Assembly (NCBI RefSeq): GCF_004349145.1
Contig: NZ_SMFO01000001.1
Location: 248,001 to 312,000, forward strand
Source: Flavobacterium hiemivividum
Lineage (GTDB): Bacteria > Bacteroidota > Bacteroidia > Flavobacteriales > Flavobacteriaceae
Length of the DNA stretch: 64,000 nt
Direction of reading: 5' to 3'
Shown: positions 26,063 to 34,066 of the stretch, piece by piece
How the letters are laid out: every line of letters starts with the position of its first letter
How positions within the stretch are numbered: the first letter of the stretch is position 1
The notes under the pieces: model-generated
What the model was told of the DNA's origin: nothing
The model's input: only the letters and a program-made list of their open reading frames with translations
Database searches by the model: none
Translations under genes and position numbers: made by a program

Positions 26063-27418
26063 TTAAATTTCAAAGACCTGTCCCATTAAAGGCGCGGAAC
26101 AATCAAAACCATAATTCTCTTTTATTTTTATGCGAAGTTCATCTGCCGGCTGGTTTTCGCCGTGAACTAAGAATACTTTTGTAGGTTTATTTTCTAATTC
26201 TGAAAGCCAGTTGAGTAATCCCTTTTGATCCGCATGTGCTGATAGGCCTTCTATTTCATGAATCTTTGCTTCAACAGGATAATACTTTCCATAGATTTTA
26301 ACCTCTTTGGCTCCTTCGAGTAATTTTCGGCCACGAGTTCCTTCTGCCTGATACCCTACAATAACTACTGTCGTTTCAGGCAAACCAATGTAGCGTTCTA
26401 AATAACTCAAAACTCTTCCTCCAGTTACCATTCCGCTTGCTGCAATCACAACCTTTGGACCTTTATTATAAATTGCTTCAATTGTATCTTTATAGTCTGT
26501 AATCATCACAAACATTCTACTCATTGCCTTACAATCTTCCAATGTAAGCTTATGCCATTTTAAATTGTTAAAAAAAATATCGAAGGCGCCTACTCCCATT
26601 GGAGAATCAATAATATAGGGAATATCCGGTATTTTATGTTCCTGCTTCAACTGCCATAGTAAAAACATTATGGTCTGAGCTCGCTCTACTGCAAAACTGG
26701 GAATAATCGTTGTACCACCTTTTGCAAAAGTAGCGTTAATGTAGGTTTCTAATTCAGCCTTGGCATCTGTATCAGGATGCAATCGATCGCCGTACGTACT
26801 TTCGAGAAATATATAATCCGCTTTTTTAGGTTTAGTAGGCGGAAACATCAAAACATCGTTATCGCGCCCAATGTCGCCTGAAAAAACTAAGGTTTTATTT
26901 TCAAGTTGTAACTCAATACTGCAAGCTCCGATGATATGTCCTGCGTTGACAAAAACAGCCGAAATTTCGGCGTCTAAAGAAACTGGTTCATTTGTTTTAA
27001 CCACTCTAAAATGCGGGAAAACTTTTTCGACTTGTGCTACGGTATACAGAGCCTCGGCCACTTCGTGTTTAGAATATTTTTCTTTATTCGCTCTTTCAGC
27101 TTCTTCTTCCTGAATTTTACCACTATCCAGAAGAATAAGTTGGGCAACTTCTTTTGTAGCGCTGGAACAATAAATTTTACCTTTAAAACCTTGACTGACT
27201 AATCGTGGTAACCATCCGCAGTGATCTAAATGTCCATGCGTAAGCAGCACAAAATCTATAGAGGAAGCCAAAACCGGCAGTGGATTCCAATTCAATTCCC
27301 GCAAAGGTTTTATACCTTGAAACTGTCCGCAATCTATTAAAATCCGAATTCCATTGCTTTCTACTACTGTTTTTGAACCTGTAACAGTTCCCGCCGCTCC
27401 TATAAATGTTACTTTCAT
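26063..27418 (-). CDS. MBL-fold beta-CASP ribonuclease-like protein
   Basis: 451 residues. The metallo-beta-lactamase core starts MKVTFIGAAGTVTGSKTVV and has the metal motif HGHLDH (61-66). The beta-CASP and RNA-specificity region follow (VIAASGMVTGGRVLSYLERY, then VFLVHGENQPADELR), as in CPSF73/Ysh1-like bacterial nucleases. It likely cuts RNA in the cytosol. It lies 41 nt downstream of the ATP-cone nuclease gene, so the two are probably made together. Confidence 0.9.
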   Translation of the reverse strand: MKVTFIGAAGTVTGSKTVVESNGIRILIDCGQFQGIKPLRELNWNPLPVLASSIDFVLLTHGHLDHCGWLPRLVSQGFKGKIYCSSATKEVAQLILLDSGKIQEEEAERANKEKYSKHEVAEALYTVAQVEKVFPHFRVVKTNEPVSLDAEISAVFVNAGHIIGACSIELQLENKTLVFSGDIGRDNDVLMFPPTKPKKADYIFLESTYGDRLHPDTDAKAELETYINATFAKGGTTIIPSFAVERAQTIMFLLWQLKQEHKIPDIPYIIDSPMGVGAFDIFFNNLKWHKLTLEDCKAMSRMFVMITDYKDTIEAIYNKGPKVVIAASGMVTGGRVLSYLERYIGLPETTVVIVGYQAEGTRGRKLLEGAKEVKIYGKYYPVEAKIHEIEGLSAHADQKGLLNWLSELENKPTKVFLVHGENQPADELRIKIKENYGFDCSAPLMGQVFEI

Positions 27419-27459
27419 GACCTAGTTTTTAAGTTCAAAAAATCTTACCCTTATTTATT

Positions 27460-28290
27460 TTAAATACATCTAACTAATTCTCGTACTTCTTTTAAAACAT
27501 TTCTAATTCTGTTGGCGCTCACGCCAATTTTCTCTAATTTTTCTGAATGATTTACCAGCTCTTTTGCCAAGATTACATCTAATACCAACAATTTATCTTT
27601 TTCAGCCAAAGACAAGGTTGTAAGACAAGTTACAGGATAAAGACAATCTCTATCGTTTATGGTTTTCAAATTATTGTCTACCGGATAATCCCAACTTAAT
27701 AAATTCATCCCCGAACATTTGGCAAAATCTACGGCATCCGATGAAAATTGATTATTGGTCACTATCCAACATTTTGAAATGAATTCATTTTTTGCAAAAA
27801 CGATTTGTTTTCTTTCTTTCAGATCGTTGAATCTCGCGTAAACATACAAGGTGTCTTTTATGTTTGACTTATTTTCTCTCGCCGAATGAAATTTACATTC
27901 CACCATAGCCAATTCATCATTTTTCTTCATCAAAACATCAATTTCATGAGAAACGCATTTGCCCGGTAAAGTTAAATTAGTAGTCGTTTGGTAACCTTCA
28001 GCCGCAAAAAGTCGTGCAACATATTTTTCGAAGAAAAAACCAGCCGGACCTAATAATTGCAAAGACGACCTTAAATTATACCTTGCTGCATGTGAGTTGG
28101 CTTCTTTTTTCAATAAAGCGAAAGCCCGTTTGTAAATTTTTTTTGTGGTAATTCCTTCGTAGATATCTTTGCCTATTTCGTTCACGATATTCTCAACAAC
28201 CAACTTGTCTGCTCCAGATTTCAGCAGCGATTTCCTGAGTTTTTGATGATCGAATTCAACTAAATCACCAGAATGTTTTACTATCTTCAT
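27460..28290 (-). CDS. ATP-cone domain fused to a PD-(D/E)XK (Mrr-like) nuclease
   Basis: 276 residues. Positions 1-90 form an ATP-cone (IVKHSGDLVEFDHQKLRKSL, GITTKKIYKRAF), the nucleotide-sensing module best known from ribonucleotide reductases and NrdR. Positions 95-215 form a restriction-endonuclease-like fold with Asp118 (HEIDVLM) and Glu131-x-Lys133 (VECKF), so the catalytic D...ExK is complete. The last 60 residues are helical. Nucleotide-controlled cleavage of DNA or RNA is the simplest reading, but no substrate is known to me. It is followed by the beta-CASP gene and preceded by the xrtF pair, all on the minus strand. Confidence 0.82.
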   Translation of the reverse strand: MKIVKHSGDLVEFDHQKLRKSLLKSGADKLVVENIVNEIGKDIYEGITTKKIYKRAFALLKKEANSHAARYNLRSSLQLLGPAGFFFEKYVARLFAAEGYQTTTNLTLPGKCVSHEIDVLMKKNDELAMVECKFHSARENKSNIKDTLYVYARFNDLKERKQIVFAKNEFISKCWIVTNNQFSSDAVDFAKCSGMNLLSWDYPVDNNLKTINDRDCLYPVTCLTTLSLAEKDKLLVLDVILAKELVNHSEKLEKIGVSANRIRNVLKEVRELVRCI

Positions 28291-28349
28291 ATCTATAATT
28301 ATTTGGCTATTAGAGAAATAAAGCCGCTATTAAAGATAGTTAAAAAAAA

Positions 28350-28793
28350 CTATTTATGTAGCTTCTGATAGTAAAATGCTGGGATAAATAAAATCACAAA
28401 AATAGGTTGGATAAGAAATCGGCGTACATAAAAAAGCATAAGGTTATTATGCGCTCCGCAGCAATAAATTACGGCGAAAAAGGCAACTATTAAAATGATA
28501 AAGAAAAAGACGTATAAAAATGTGGCGAACTTAATCATTGCAATGTCCTTAAAAAGCACATAAATTAAAGCTAAAGATAAAGCCGTATTTAATCCATAAC
28601 GAAACAGTAGTCCCGCTATTAACTGCAGAGTATTATAAGTAGGTAATGGCAATGCATTAAAATCGCTTTTGAAATAATTTAAAAAAGGGTCGTAAAATAA
28701 TTGATCCTCATAAGCTCTCACCATAGCAAGTAAAAGCACAAAAATAAGTCCCAAAAGAACTCTTACCTTATTTATCAGTAGTAACTGTAGCAT
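28350..28793 (-). CDS. Exosortase F system-associated membrane protein
   Basis: 147 residues with about four hydrophobic helices. The start VRVLLGLIFVLLLAMVRAYE followed by DQLFYDPFLNYF matches the family found next to XrtF. It overlaps the end of xrtF by 26 nt, so translation is coupled. Its job is unknown; presumably it helps XrtF in the inner membrane. Confidence 0.85.
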   Translation of the reverse strand: MLQLLLINKVRVLLGLIFVLLLAMVRAYEDQLFYDPFLNYFKSDFNALPLPTYNTLQLIAGLLFRYGLNTALSLALIYVLFKDIAMIKFATFLYVFFFIILIVAFFAVIYCCGAHNNLMLFYVRRFLIQPIFVILFIPAFYYQKLHK

Positions 28794-29319
28794 ATAATGA
28801 AAATTTACGAATCCAGATTAACCACAAGATAAAAACTACTCCGTATATAAATAAGGGAAATAAAACTCCATGCAGTAAAGACAGCTGCGACTGAAAATGA
28901 TATATCAAGACACTCAACAGCGCGATTCGGATCACATTTAGTACATAAATAATTGCACTACCTGCGAAAATAAAAAGCAGCGTTGGTTTTAACTTTCCCG
29001 AAAAGGAAACGACGAATGAAATAAATAAAATAATAATACTCACCGCATTACATCCTTCAATCATCCTTGCAACATATGTATGATTGTATATCAACTTAAT
29101 AAATGTCCCCGCCTTATTTTCTTCTATCGCTGCATCCGCAGGAAACAAATCCAGGAACTGGACTGTATTCTTTGCCACTAATCTTGTAATGGAATCAATT
29201 TTATTATTTTCGAACCTACCCAAAAAAACTTGATACACTACGGTAAGAATGATAAAAGTCAAAAAAAACTTTATCAAAAAAAGCAAAAAAGGTTTGTAGC
29301 GAATAAAATATTTTTTCAA
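28768..29319 (-). CDS. xrtF: Exosortase family protein XrtF
   Basis: 183 residues, a polytopic inner-membrane cysteine protease/transpeptidase of the exosortase family. The catalytic set is present: Cys90 in EGCNAVSIIILF, Arg131 in NVIRIALL and His150 in LLHGVLFPLFIYG. Exosortases cut C-terminal sorting tails of exported proteins. No clear sorting-tail substrate lies next to it. It heads a minus-strand run with its partner gene, and its -7 box at 29334-29341 is back to back with that of the GAF gene. Confidence 0.9.
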   Translation of the reverse strand: MKKYFIRYKPFLLFLIKFFLTFIILTVVYQVFLGRFENNKIDSITRLVAKNTVQFLDLFPADAAIEENKAGTFIKLIYNHTYVARMIEGCNAVSIIILFISFVVSFSGKLKPTLLFIFAGSAIIYVLNVIRIALLSVLIYHFQSQLSLLHGVLFPLFIYGVVFILWLIWIRKFSLYATVTTDK

Positions 29320-29333
29320 AATCTATTTTTTAA

Positions 29334-29341
29334 CAAATTTA
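29334..29341 (-). promoter_or_regulatory. Candidate -7 box for xrtF
   Basis: TAAATTTG on the minus strand, 14 bases before the xrtF ATG. Together with 29367-29374 it forms a compact divergent promoter pair 25 bp apart. Confidence 0.45.
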
Positions 29342-29366
29342 TATAATTTTTAAAAGGGACTTTAAA

Positions 29367-29374
29367 TACTTTTG
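29367..29374 (+). promoter_or_regulatory. Candidate -7 box for the GAF/fRMsr gene
   Basis: TACTTTTG, 17 bases before the ATG at 29392, a good match to TAnnTTTG. No TTG at -33. Confidence 0.5.
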
Positions 29375-29391
29375 CTTAAAAATTATAAAAC

Positions 29392-29853
29392 ATGACATTT
29401 CAGGAATTACAACCAAAGGTAACTGCAATTACTCTAAATAATAGTCTTTCCAGAGACGAAAAGCTTTTATCTGTTTGCCAACTACTTAACGAGAATATCG
29501 AATATTACAACTGGGTAGGATTTTATTTTGCCAATCACGATACAAAAACCTTGCATTTAGGTCCGTATGTAGGAGCAGAAACGGATCATACTGTAATTCC
29601 TTTTGGAAAAGGAATCTGCGGACAAGTGGCAGTTTCTAACAATAACTTTGTGGTGCCAGATGTTGCTGCACAAGACAACTACATCGCTTGTAGTTTTACA
29701 GTAAAATCAGAAATCGTGGTTCCACTTTTTGTAAATGGTGAAAATATTGGTCAAATTGATATCGACAGTCATGTAATTGATCCCTTTACAGAGGAAGACG
29801 AGCGATTTTTAGAATTTGTAAATCAGGAAATTGCAAAAACGTTTACAGTTTAA
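29392..29853 (+). CDS. GAF-domain protein, probable free methionine-(R)-sulfoxide reductase
   Basis: 153 residues forming a single GAF domain. It has the fRMsr landmarks: NWVGFYF, PFGKGICGQVA with Cys76, VVPDV, and YIACSFTVKSEIVVPL with Cys100, then GQIDIDS. In the family these cysteines reduce free methionine-(R)-sulfoxide, with electrons from thioredoxin. A third Cys (30, SVCQ) is N-terminal. Expected in the cytosol as an oxidative-damage enzyme. It is transcribed alone. Confidence 0.82.
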   Translation: MTFQELQPKVTAITLNNSLSRDEKLLSVCQLLNENIEYYNWVGFYFANHDTKTLHLGPYVGAETDHTVIPFGKGICGQVAVSNNNFVVPDVAAQDNYIACSFTVKSEIVVPLFVNGENIGQIDIDSHVIDPFTEEDERFLEFVNQEIAKTFTV

Positions 29854-29895
29854 CATCCTGAAAACTATTGCAATAAATCTTAGATAAAATTTATA

Positions 29896-29925
29896 TTGTC
29901 ATTTTGAAAATAAATATTATCTTTG
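29896..29925 (+). promoter_or_regulatory. rpsO promoter, textbook Bacteroidota type
   Basis: TTG (29896-29898), exactly 19 nt, then TATCTTTG (29918-29925). This is a perfect -33/-7 pair of the kind used by the primary sigma factor of this phylum. The rpsO ATG lies 56 bases downstream, leaving a leader of about 50 nt. Confidence 0.75.
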
Positions 29926-29981
29926 CAGCCGTCTTACAATACATGTATGACATACATAAAAATCATTAAACAAATATTGGA

Positions 29982-30248
29982 ATGTATTTAACGAAAGAGA
30001 TTAAAGAAGAAATCTTCGCACAACACGGAGAAAAAACAAACACAGGTAAAGCAGAAGCTCAAATTGCTTTGTTCAGTTTCAGAATTAGCCACCTAACAGA
30101 ACATTTGAAAAAAAATCGTCACGATTATAACACAGAGCGTTCATTAGTATTGCTAGTAGGAAAAAGAAGATCTTTGTTAGATTACTTGAAAAAGAAAGAA
30201 ATCAACAGATATCGTGAGATTATCAAAGTATTGGGTATCAGAAAATAA
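29982..30248 (+). CDS. rpsO: 30S ribosomal protein S15
   Basis: 88 residues, full length, all helical. It has the conserved rRNA-binding parts TGKAEAQIALFSFRISHLTEHL and LVGKRRSLLDYLKKK. It binds 16S rRNA early in small-subunit assembly. As in most bacteria pnp follows; a terminator stands between them, so only part of the transcripts would read through. Confidence 0.97.
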   Translation: MYLTKEIKEEIFAQHGEKTNTGKAEAQIALFSFRISHLTEHLKKNRHDYNTERSLVLLVGKRRSLLDYLKKKEINRYREIIKVLGIRK

Positions 30249-30258
30249 TCAATATATT

Positions 30259-30290
30259 AAAGAGGCGCGAGAGTGCCTCTTTTTGTTTTT
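30259..30290 (+). terminator. Terminator after rpsO
   Basis: AAAGAGGC (30259-30266) pairs with GCCTCTTT (30275-30282), followed by TTTTTGTTTTT. Confidence 0.88.
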
Positions 30291-30422
30291 ACCCCCACAA
30301 CCCCTAAAGGGGCAAAATTAAGAATAAAAAAAGTTTGGTTTTTCATTGGGTTTTAGGCATTAACTACGCAAACAACAACTACAACACAACTAGAACCCAT
30401 GTTTAACTAATAAATTAAATTT

Positions 30423-32564
30423 ATGATTCCACAATTATTTGTAGAAAGTATCGATTTAGGTGATGGCAGAAACATCACAATCGAGACAGGTCGCTTAGCC
30501 AAACAAGCTGACGGATCTGTAGTAATTAGAATAGGTAAAACTGTAATTTTAGGAACAGTAGTATCTTCAAGAAAAGCAAGTCCAGGTATCGACTTTTTAC
30601 CATTAACGGTAGATTATCGTGAAAAATTTGCTGCAGCAGGACGTTTTCCTGGTGGTTTCTTTAAGAGAGAAGCTAGACCAAGTGACAGCGAAGTATTAAC
30701 AATGCGTTTAGTAGACCGTGTATTGCGTCCACTTTTCCCAGATGATTATCATGCAGAAGTGCAAGTTATGATTCAGTTGATGTCTCATGACGAAGATGTT
30801 ATGCCAGATGCATTAGCAGGTTTAGCAGCATCAGCAGCTTTAGCTTTGTCTGACATTCCATTCGAAACACTAATCTCTGAAGCTAGAGTTGGTCGTATAG
30901 ACGGAAAATTCATCATCAACCCAAGTCGTGCACAATTAGAATTATCTGACATCGATATGATGATTGGAGCTTCTATGGATTCTATCGCAATGGTAGAAGG
31001 TGAAATGAAAGAAATTTCAGAAGCAGAAATGCTTGAAGCAATTAAATTTGCTCACGAACATATCAAAAATCAAATTTCTGCTCAATTGCGTTTGCAAGCT
31101 GCTTTTGGAAAAAAAGAAGTTCGCACTTACGAAGGAGAAAGAGAAGACGAAGCTATTTACGCTAAAGTAAAAGCAGCATCTTATGATAAAATATATGCAA
31201 TTGCAAGCAAAGGTTCTTCTAAACAAGAACGCACAGCTGCATTTGACGAAGTAAAAGACGAAGTAAAAGCTTTATTTACTGAAGAAGAATTGGCAGTAGA
31301 TGGAGACTTAGTTTCTAAATATTTCAAAAAAACAAACAAAGAAGCAGTTCGTAACGTAACCCTAGATTTAGGAACACGTTTAGACGGAAGAAAAACTACA
31401 GAAATTAGAGATATCTGGTGTGAAGTAGATTACTTACCATCTGTACACGGATCGGCACTGTTTACACGTGGAGAAACTCAAGCATTGGCAACTGCAACTT
31501 TAGGAACCTCTAGAGAAGCAAACCAAATTGATTCTCCATCTCAACAAGGGGAAGAAAAATTCTACTTGCACTATAACTTCCCTCCTTTCTCAACTGGTGA
31601 AGCTCGTCCTTTAAGAGGAACTTCAAGAAGAGAAGTTGGTCACGGAAACTTAGCGCAAAGAGCATTAAAAAATATGATTCCTGCTGATTGTCCTTATACC
31701 ATTCGTGTAGTTTCAGAAGTATTAGAATCGAATGGTTCTTCTTCTATGGCAACAGTTTGTGCTGGAACATTATCATTAATGGATGCTGGTATCCAAATGA
31801 TTCGTCCAGTATCTGGAATTGCGATGGGATTGATTACAGATGGAGATCGTTATGCTGTATTGTCTGATATTCTTGGTGATGAAGATCACTTAGGAGATAT
31901 GGACTTTAAAGTAACTGGAACTTCTGAAGGAATTACAGCTTGTCAAATGGACATCAAGATTGATGGATTGAAATACGAGATTATGGAAGCAGCATTAGCG
32001 CAAGCTCGTGACGGACGTTTACATATCCTTGGAAAATTAATCGATACTTTGGCAACTCCAAAAGAAGATGTTAAAGCTTACGCTCCAAAAATTATTACAA
32101 GAAGAATTCCTAATGCATTCATTGGAGCATTAATCGGACCTGGAGGAAAAGTGATTCAAGAATTACAAAAAACTACAGGAACTACAATTGTTATCAATGA
32201 AGATCCAACTACTGAAGAAGGAGTTATTGAAATTTTAGGAACAGATCCTGCTGGAATCGAAGCGGTATTAGCTAAAATAAAATCGATCACATTCAAACCT
32301 CAAATGAATGAGTCTTATAATGTGAAAGTAATAAAAATGCTAGACTTTGGTGCAGTAGTTGAGTACCTTGACGCTCCAGGAAATGAAGTTTTACTTCACG
32401 TATCTGAATTGGCATGGGAACGCACTGAAAATGTTTCTGATGTAGTTAATATGGGAGATACTTTCCAAATTAAATACTTAGGAATGGATCCTAAAACAAG
32501 AAAAGAAAAAGTGTCTAGAAAAGCACTTATGCCAAGACCTCCACGCGAGGAAAGAAAAGAGTAA
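30423..32564 (+). CDS. pnp: Polyribonucleotide nucleotidyltransferase (PNPase)
   Basis: 713 residues, a 3'-to-5' phosphorolytic exoribonuclease of mRNA decay. Domain order: RNase PH domain 1 ([12 protein letters not shown] ... [22 protein letters not shown]), an alpha-helical linker, RNase PH domain 2 ([19 protein letters not shown], with [17 protein letters not shown] carrying the catalytic acids), KH domain ([19 protein letters not shown]) and a C-terminal S1 domain (FGAVVEYL ... LLHVSEL). It stands between rpsO and rpoD and has its own terminator. Confidence 0.97.
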   Translation: MIPQLFVESIDLGDGRNITIETGRLAKQADGSVVIRIGKTVILGTVVSSRKASPGIDFLPLTVDYREKFAAAGRFPGGFFKREARPSDSEVLTMRLVDRVLRPLFPDDYHAEVQVMIQLMSHDEDVMPDALAGLAASAALALSDIPFETLISEARVGRIDGKFIINPSRAQLELSDIDMMIGASMDSIAMVEGEMKEISEAEMLEAIKFAHEHIKNQISAQLRLQAAFGKKEVRTYEGEREDEAIYAKVKAASYDKIYAIASKGSSKQERTAAFDEVKDEVKALFTEEELAVDGDLVSKYFKKTNKEAVRNVTLDLGTRLDGRKTTEIRDIWCEVDYLPSVHGSALFTRGETQALATATLGTSREANQIDSPSQQGEEKFYLHYNFPPFSTGEARPLRGTSRREVGHGNLAQRALKNMIPADCPYTIRVVSEVLESNGSSSMATVCAGTLSLMDAGIQMIRPVSGIAMGLITDGDRYAVLSDILGDEDHLGDMDFKVTGTSEGITACQMDIKIDGLKYEIMEAALAQARDGRLHILGKLIDTLATPKEDVKAYAPKIITRRIPNAFIGALIGPGGKVIQELQKTTGTTIVINEDPTTEEGVIEILGTDPAGIEAVLAKIKSITFKPQMNESYNVKVIKMLDFGAVVEYLDAPGNEVLLHVSELAWERTENVSDVVNMGDTFQIKYLGMDPKTRKEKVSRKALMPRPPREERKE

Positions 32565-32596
32565 TCAGATCTTAGTTTACTAAAGGTTTATTTATA

Positions 32597-32632
32597 AAAA
32601 ACCCCATTTCATTCATTTGAAATGGGGTTTTT
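32597..32632 (+). terminator. Terminator after pnp
   Basis: CCCCATTTCA (32602-32611) pairs with TGAAATGGGG (32618-32627) around a 6-nt loop, with flanking A- and T-runs that extend the stem to 15 bp. Confidence 0.92.
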
Positions 32633-32727
32633 GACTTTTAACTAAAATATTTTTAAAATTATTGTAACTTTTTTGCAACTCCATACGTATAACTACTTGT
32701 ACACTTAAAAACTGAGGACACAAAAAC

Positions 32728-33591
32728 ATGAGACAACTTAAAATCACCAAGCAGGTAACGAATCGTGAAACTGCATCATTAGACAAATATTTACAAGAAA
32801 TTGGAAAAGTTGATCTTATTACAGCTGACGAGGAAGTAGAATTAGCTCAAAAAATTAAGGCCGGGGATCAAAAAGCCTTGGAAAAATTGACAAAAGCTAA
32901 TTTACGTTTCGTTGTTTCGGTGGCTAAACAATACCAAAATCAAGGATTAACTCTTCCTGATTTAATTAACGAAGGAAACTTAGGATTGATAAAAGCAGCA
33001 CAACGTTTTGATGAAACACGTGGATTTAAATTCATCTCCTACGCGGTATGGTGGATTCGTCAATCAATACTACAAGCTCTGGCAGAACAATCTCGTATCG
33101 TTCGTTTGCCTTTAAATAAAATTGGTTCTATCAATAAAATCAACAAAATGTATGCCTTATTAGAGCAATCTAACGAGCGTCCACCTTCTGCTGAGGAAAT
33201 TGCAAAAGAACTAGACATGACTGTAAATGATGTAAAAGAGTCTATGAAAAACTCTGGTCGTCACTTATCAATGGATGCACCTCTTGTTGAAGGAGAAGAT
33301 TCTAACCTTTACGATGTATTGCGTTCTGGTGAATCTCCAAATCCAGACAGGGAATTAATCCACGAATCATTGCGTACTGAAATCGAGCGTTCATTAGAGA
33401 CATTAACTCCAAGAGAGGCTGATGTAGTTCGTTTGTACTTTGGACTTGGAGACCAACACCCAATGACTCTTGAAGAAATTGGAGAAACTTTCGACCTAAC
33501 TCGTGAGCGTGTGCGTCAAATCAAGGAAAAAGCAATCCGTAGATTGAAACACACTTCTAGAAGTAAAATACTAAAAACCTACCTAGGTTAA
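32728..33591 (+). CDS. rpoD: RNA polymerase primary sigma factor RpoD/SigA
   Basis: 287 residues, short for a primary sigma because region 1.1 and the non-conserved region are missing, as is usual in Bacteroidota. Regions 1.2 ([20 protein letters not shown]), 2 ([35 protein letters not shown]), 3 and 4 ([34 protein letters not shown]) are all present. This protein is expected to recognise the TTG-N19-TAnnTTTG promoters seen in this window. A weak TTG/TACTTG pair lies upstream (32673-32699). Confidence 0.96.
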   Translation: MRQLKITKQVTNRETASLDKYLQEIGKVDLITADEEVELAQKIKAGDQKALEKLTKANLRFVVSVAKQYQNQGLTLPDLINEGNLGLIKAAQRFDETRGFKFISYAVWWIRQSILQALAEQSRIVRLPLNKIGSINKINKMYALLEQSNERPPSAEEIAKELDMTVNDVKESMKNSGRHLSMDAPLVEGEDSNLYDVLRSGESPNPDRELIHESLRTEIERSLETLTPREADVVRLYFGLGDQHPMTLEEIGETFDLTRERVRQIKEKAIRRLKHTSRSKILKTYLG

Positions 33592-33646
33592 AAATATCCC
33601 CCAATTAAAATCTTTAAACTATTAAACATTTTAATTCAAAATGAAC

Positions 33647-33672
33647 AACAGTTTGATTGACTGTTCGTTTTT
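33647..33672 (+). terminator. First terminator after rpoD
   Basis: AACAGT (33647-33652) pairs with ACTGTT (33660-33665), followed by CGTTTTTTG. Weak stem; a stronger one follows. Confidence 0.55.
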
Positions 33673-33685
33673 TGATTGATGATTG

Positions 33686-33718
33686 AAACTCCGGCTGATT
33701 ACCGGAGTTTTACTTTTT
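33686..33718 (+). terminator. Second terminator after rpoD
   Basis: AAACTCCGG (33686-33694) pairs with CCGGAGTTT (33702-33710), then TACTTTTTT. Confidence 0.88.
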
Positions 33719-33719
33719 T

Positions 33720-33740
33720 AATCTGAACTTGTTTCAGATT
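33720..33740. repeat. Palindrome AATCTGAA-N5-TTCAGATT, copy 1
   Basis: AATCTGAA (33720-33727), loop CTTGT, TTCAGATT (33733-33740). It has the same arms as the copy at 33990-34010 but a different loop. I recall similar CTGAA/TTCAG palindromes as scattered intergenic repeats in Flavobacterium; unchecked. Confidence 0.7.
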
Positions 33741-33796
33741 CTCCCCCTCCTTTATCCCCTTTTTTTATTGAAATTGTATTTTGTAATTGCAATTAA

Positions 33797-33903
33797 TTTG
33801 GGCGTAACCCTCCGTAAAAACTTCGGGTCGGGCTTTCCATTTCAATCTTTTCCTTTTTAAAGAAAAAAGTAAAAGGATTTTTATTGCAATCCCTTACGCA
33901 AAA
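33797..33903. repeat. 107-bp intergenic element with GCGTAA/TTACGC ends
   Basis: It starts TTTGGGCGTAA (33797-33807) and ends TTACGCAAAA (33894-33903), imperfect inverted ends. Inside are the GC-rich block CTTCGGGTCGGGCT (33821-33834) and an imperfect hairpin in which AATCTTTTCCTTTTT (33844-33858) opposes AAAAAAGTAAAAGGATT (33863-33879). It is GC-richer than its surroundings at both ends. I recall sequences of this build between genes of many Bacteroidota, but cannot test it here. Confidence 0.6.
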
Positions 33904-33963
33904 GCCACATCCCAATCTCAATTTGTACCCACAAAAAAACTTTCGCATTTGTTTTAAATAACC

Positions 33964-33971
33964 TAATTTTG
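33964..33971 (+). promoter_or_regulatory. Candidate -7 box for rpe
   Basis: TAATTTTG with TTC in place of TTG at the -33 spacing. It would give an rpe leader of about 90 nt that contains both palindromes. Confidence 0.45.
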
Positions 33972-33989
33972 CAAAAACTACAACTAAAA

Positions 33990-34061
33990 AATCTGAAATA
34001 AATTCAGATTAAACAACACTAACAGATTTCAGCAATAACAATATGCTGAAATAAATTCAGC
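33990..34061 (+). repeat. Paired palindromes in the rpe leader, with alternative hairpins
   Basis: AATCTGAA-ATAAA-TTCAGATT (33990-34010) and GCTGAA-ATAAA-TTCAGC (34045-34061) share loop and core. The left arm of the second one can also pair upstream: TTTCAGCA (34027-34034) with TGCTGAAA (34044-34051). These two folds exclude each other. The downstream hairpin ends 5 bases before the rpe ATG and would cover the ribosome entry site. Confidence 0.65.
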
Positions 34062-34066
34062 TTAAA

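Larger units (their letters stand above)
33592..34066. other. 475-bp repeat-rich gap between rpoD and rpe
   Basis: Contains in order: two terminators (33647-33672 and 33686-33718), a palindrome of the CTGAA-N5-TTCAG type (33720-33740), a 107-bp element with GCGTAA-type ends (33797-33903), the rpe -7 box (33964-33971) and two further palindromes in the rpe leader (33990-34061). No coding frame is supported. Confidence 0.75.

Noticed and set aside
33643..33681. 12-codon reading frame after rpoD
   Set aside because: It is made of the terminator hairpin itself; no sign of translation.
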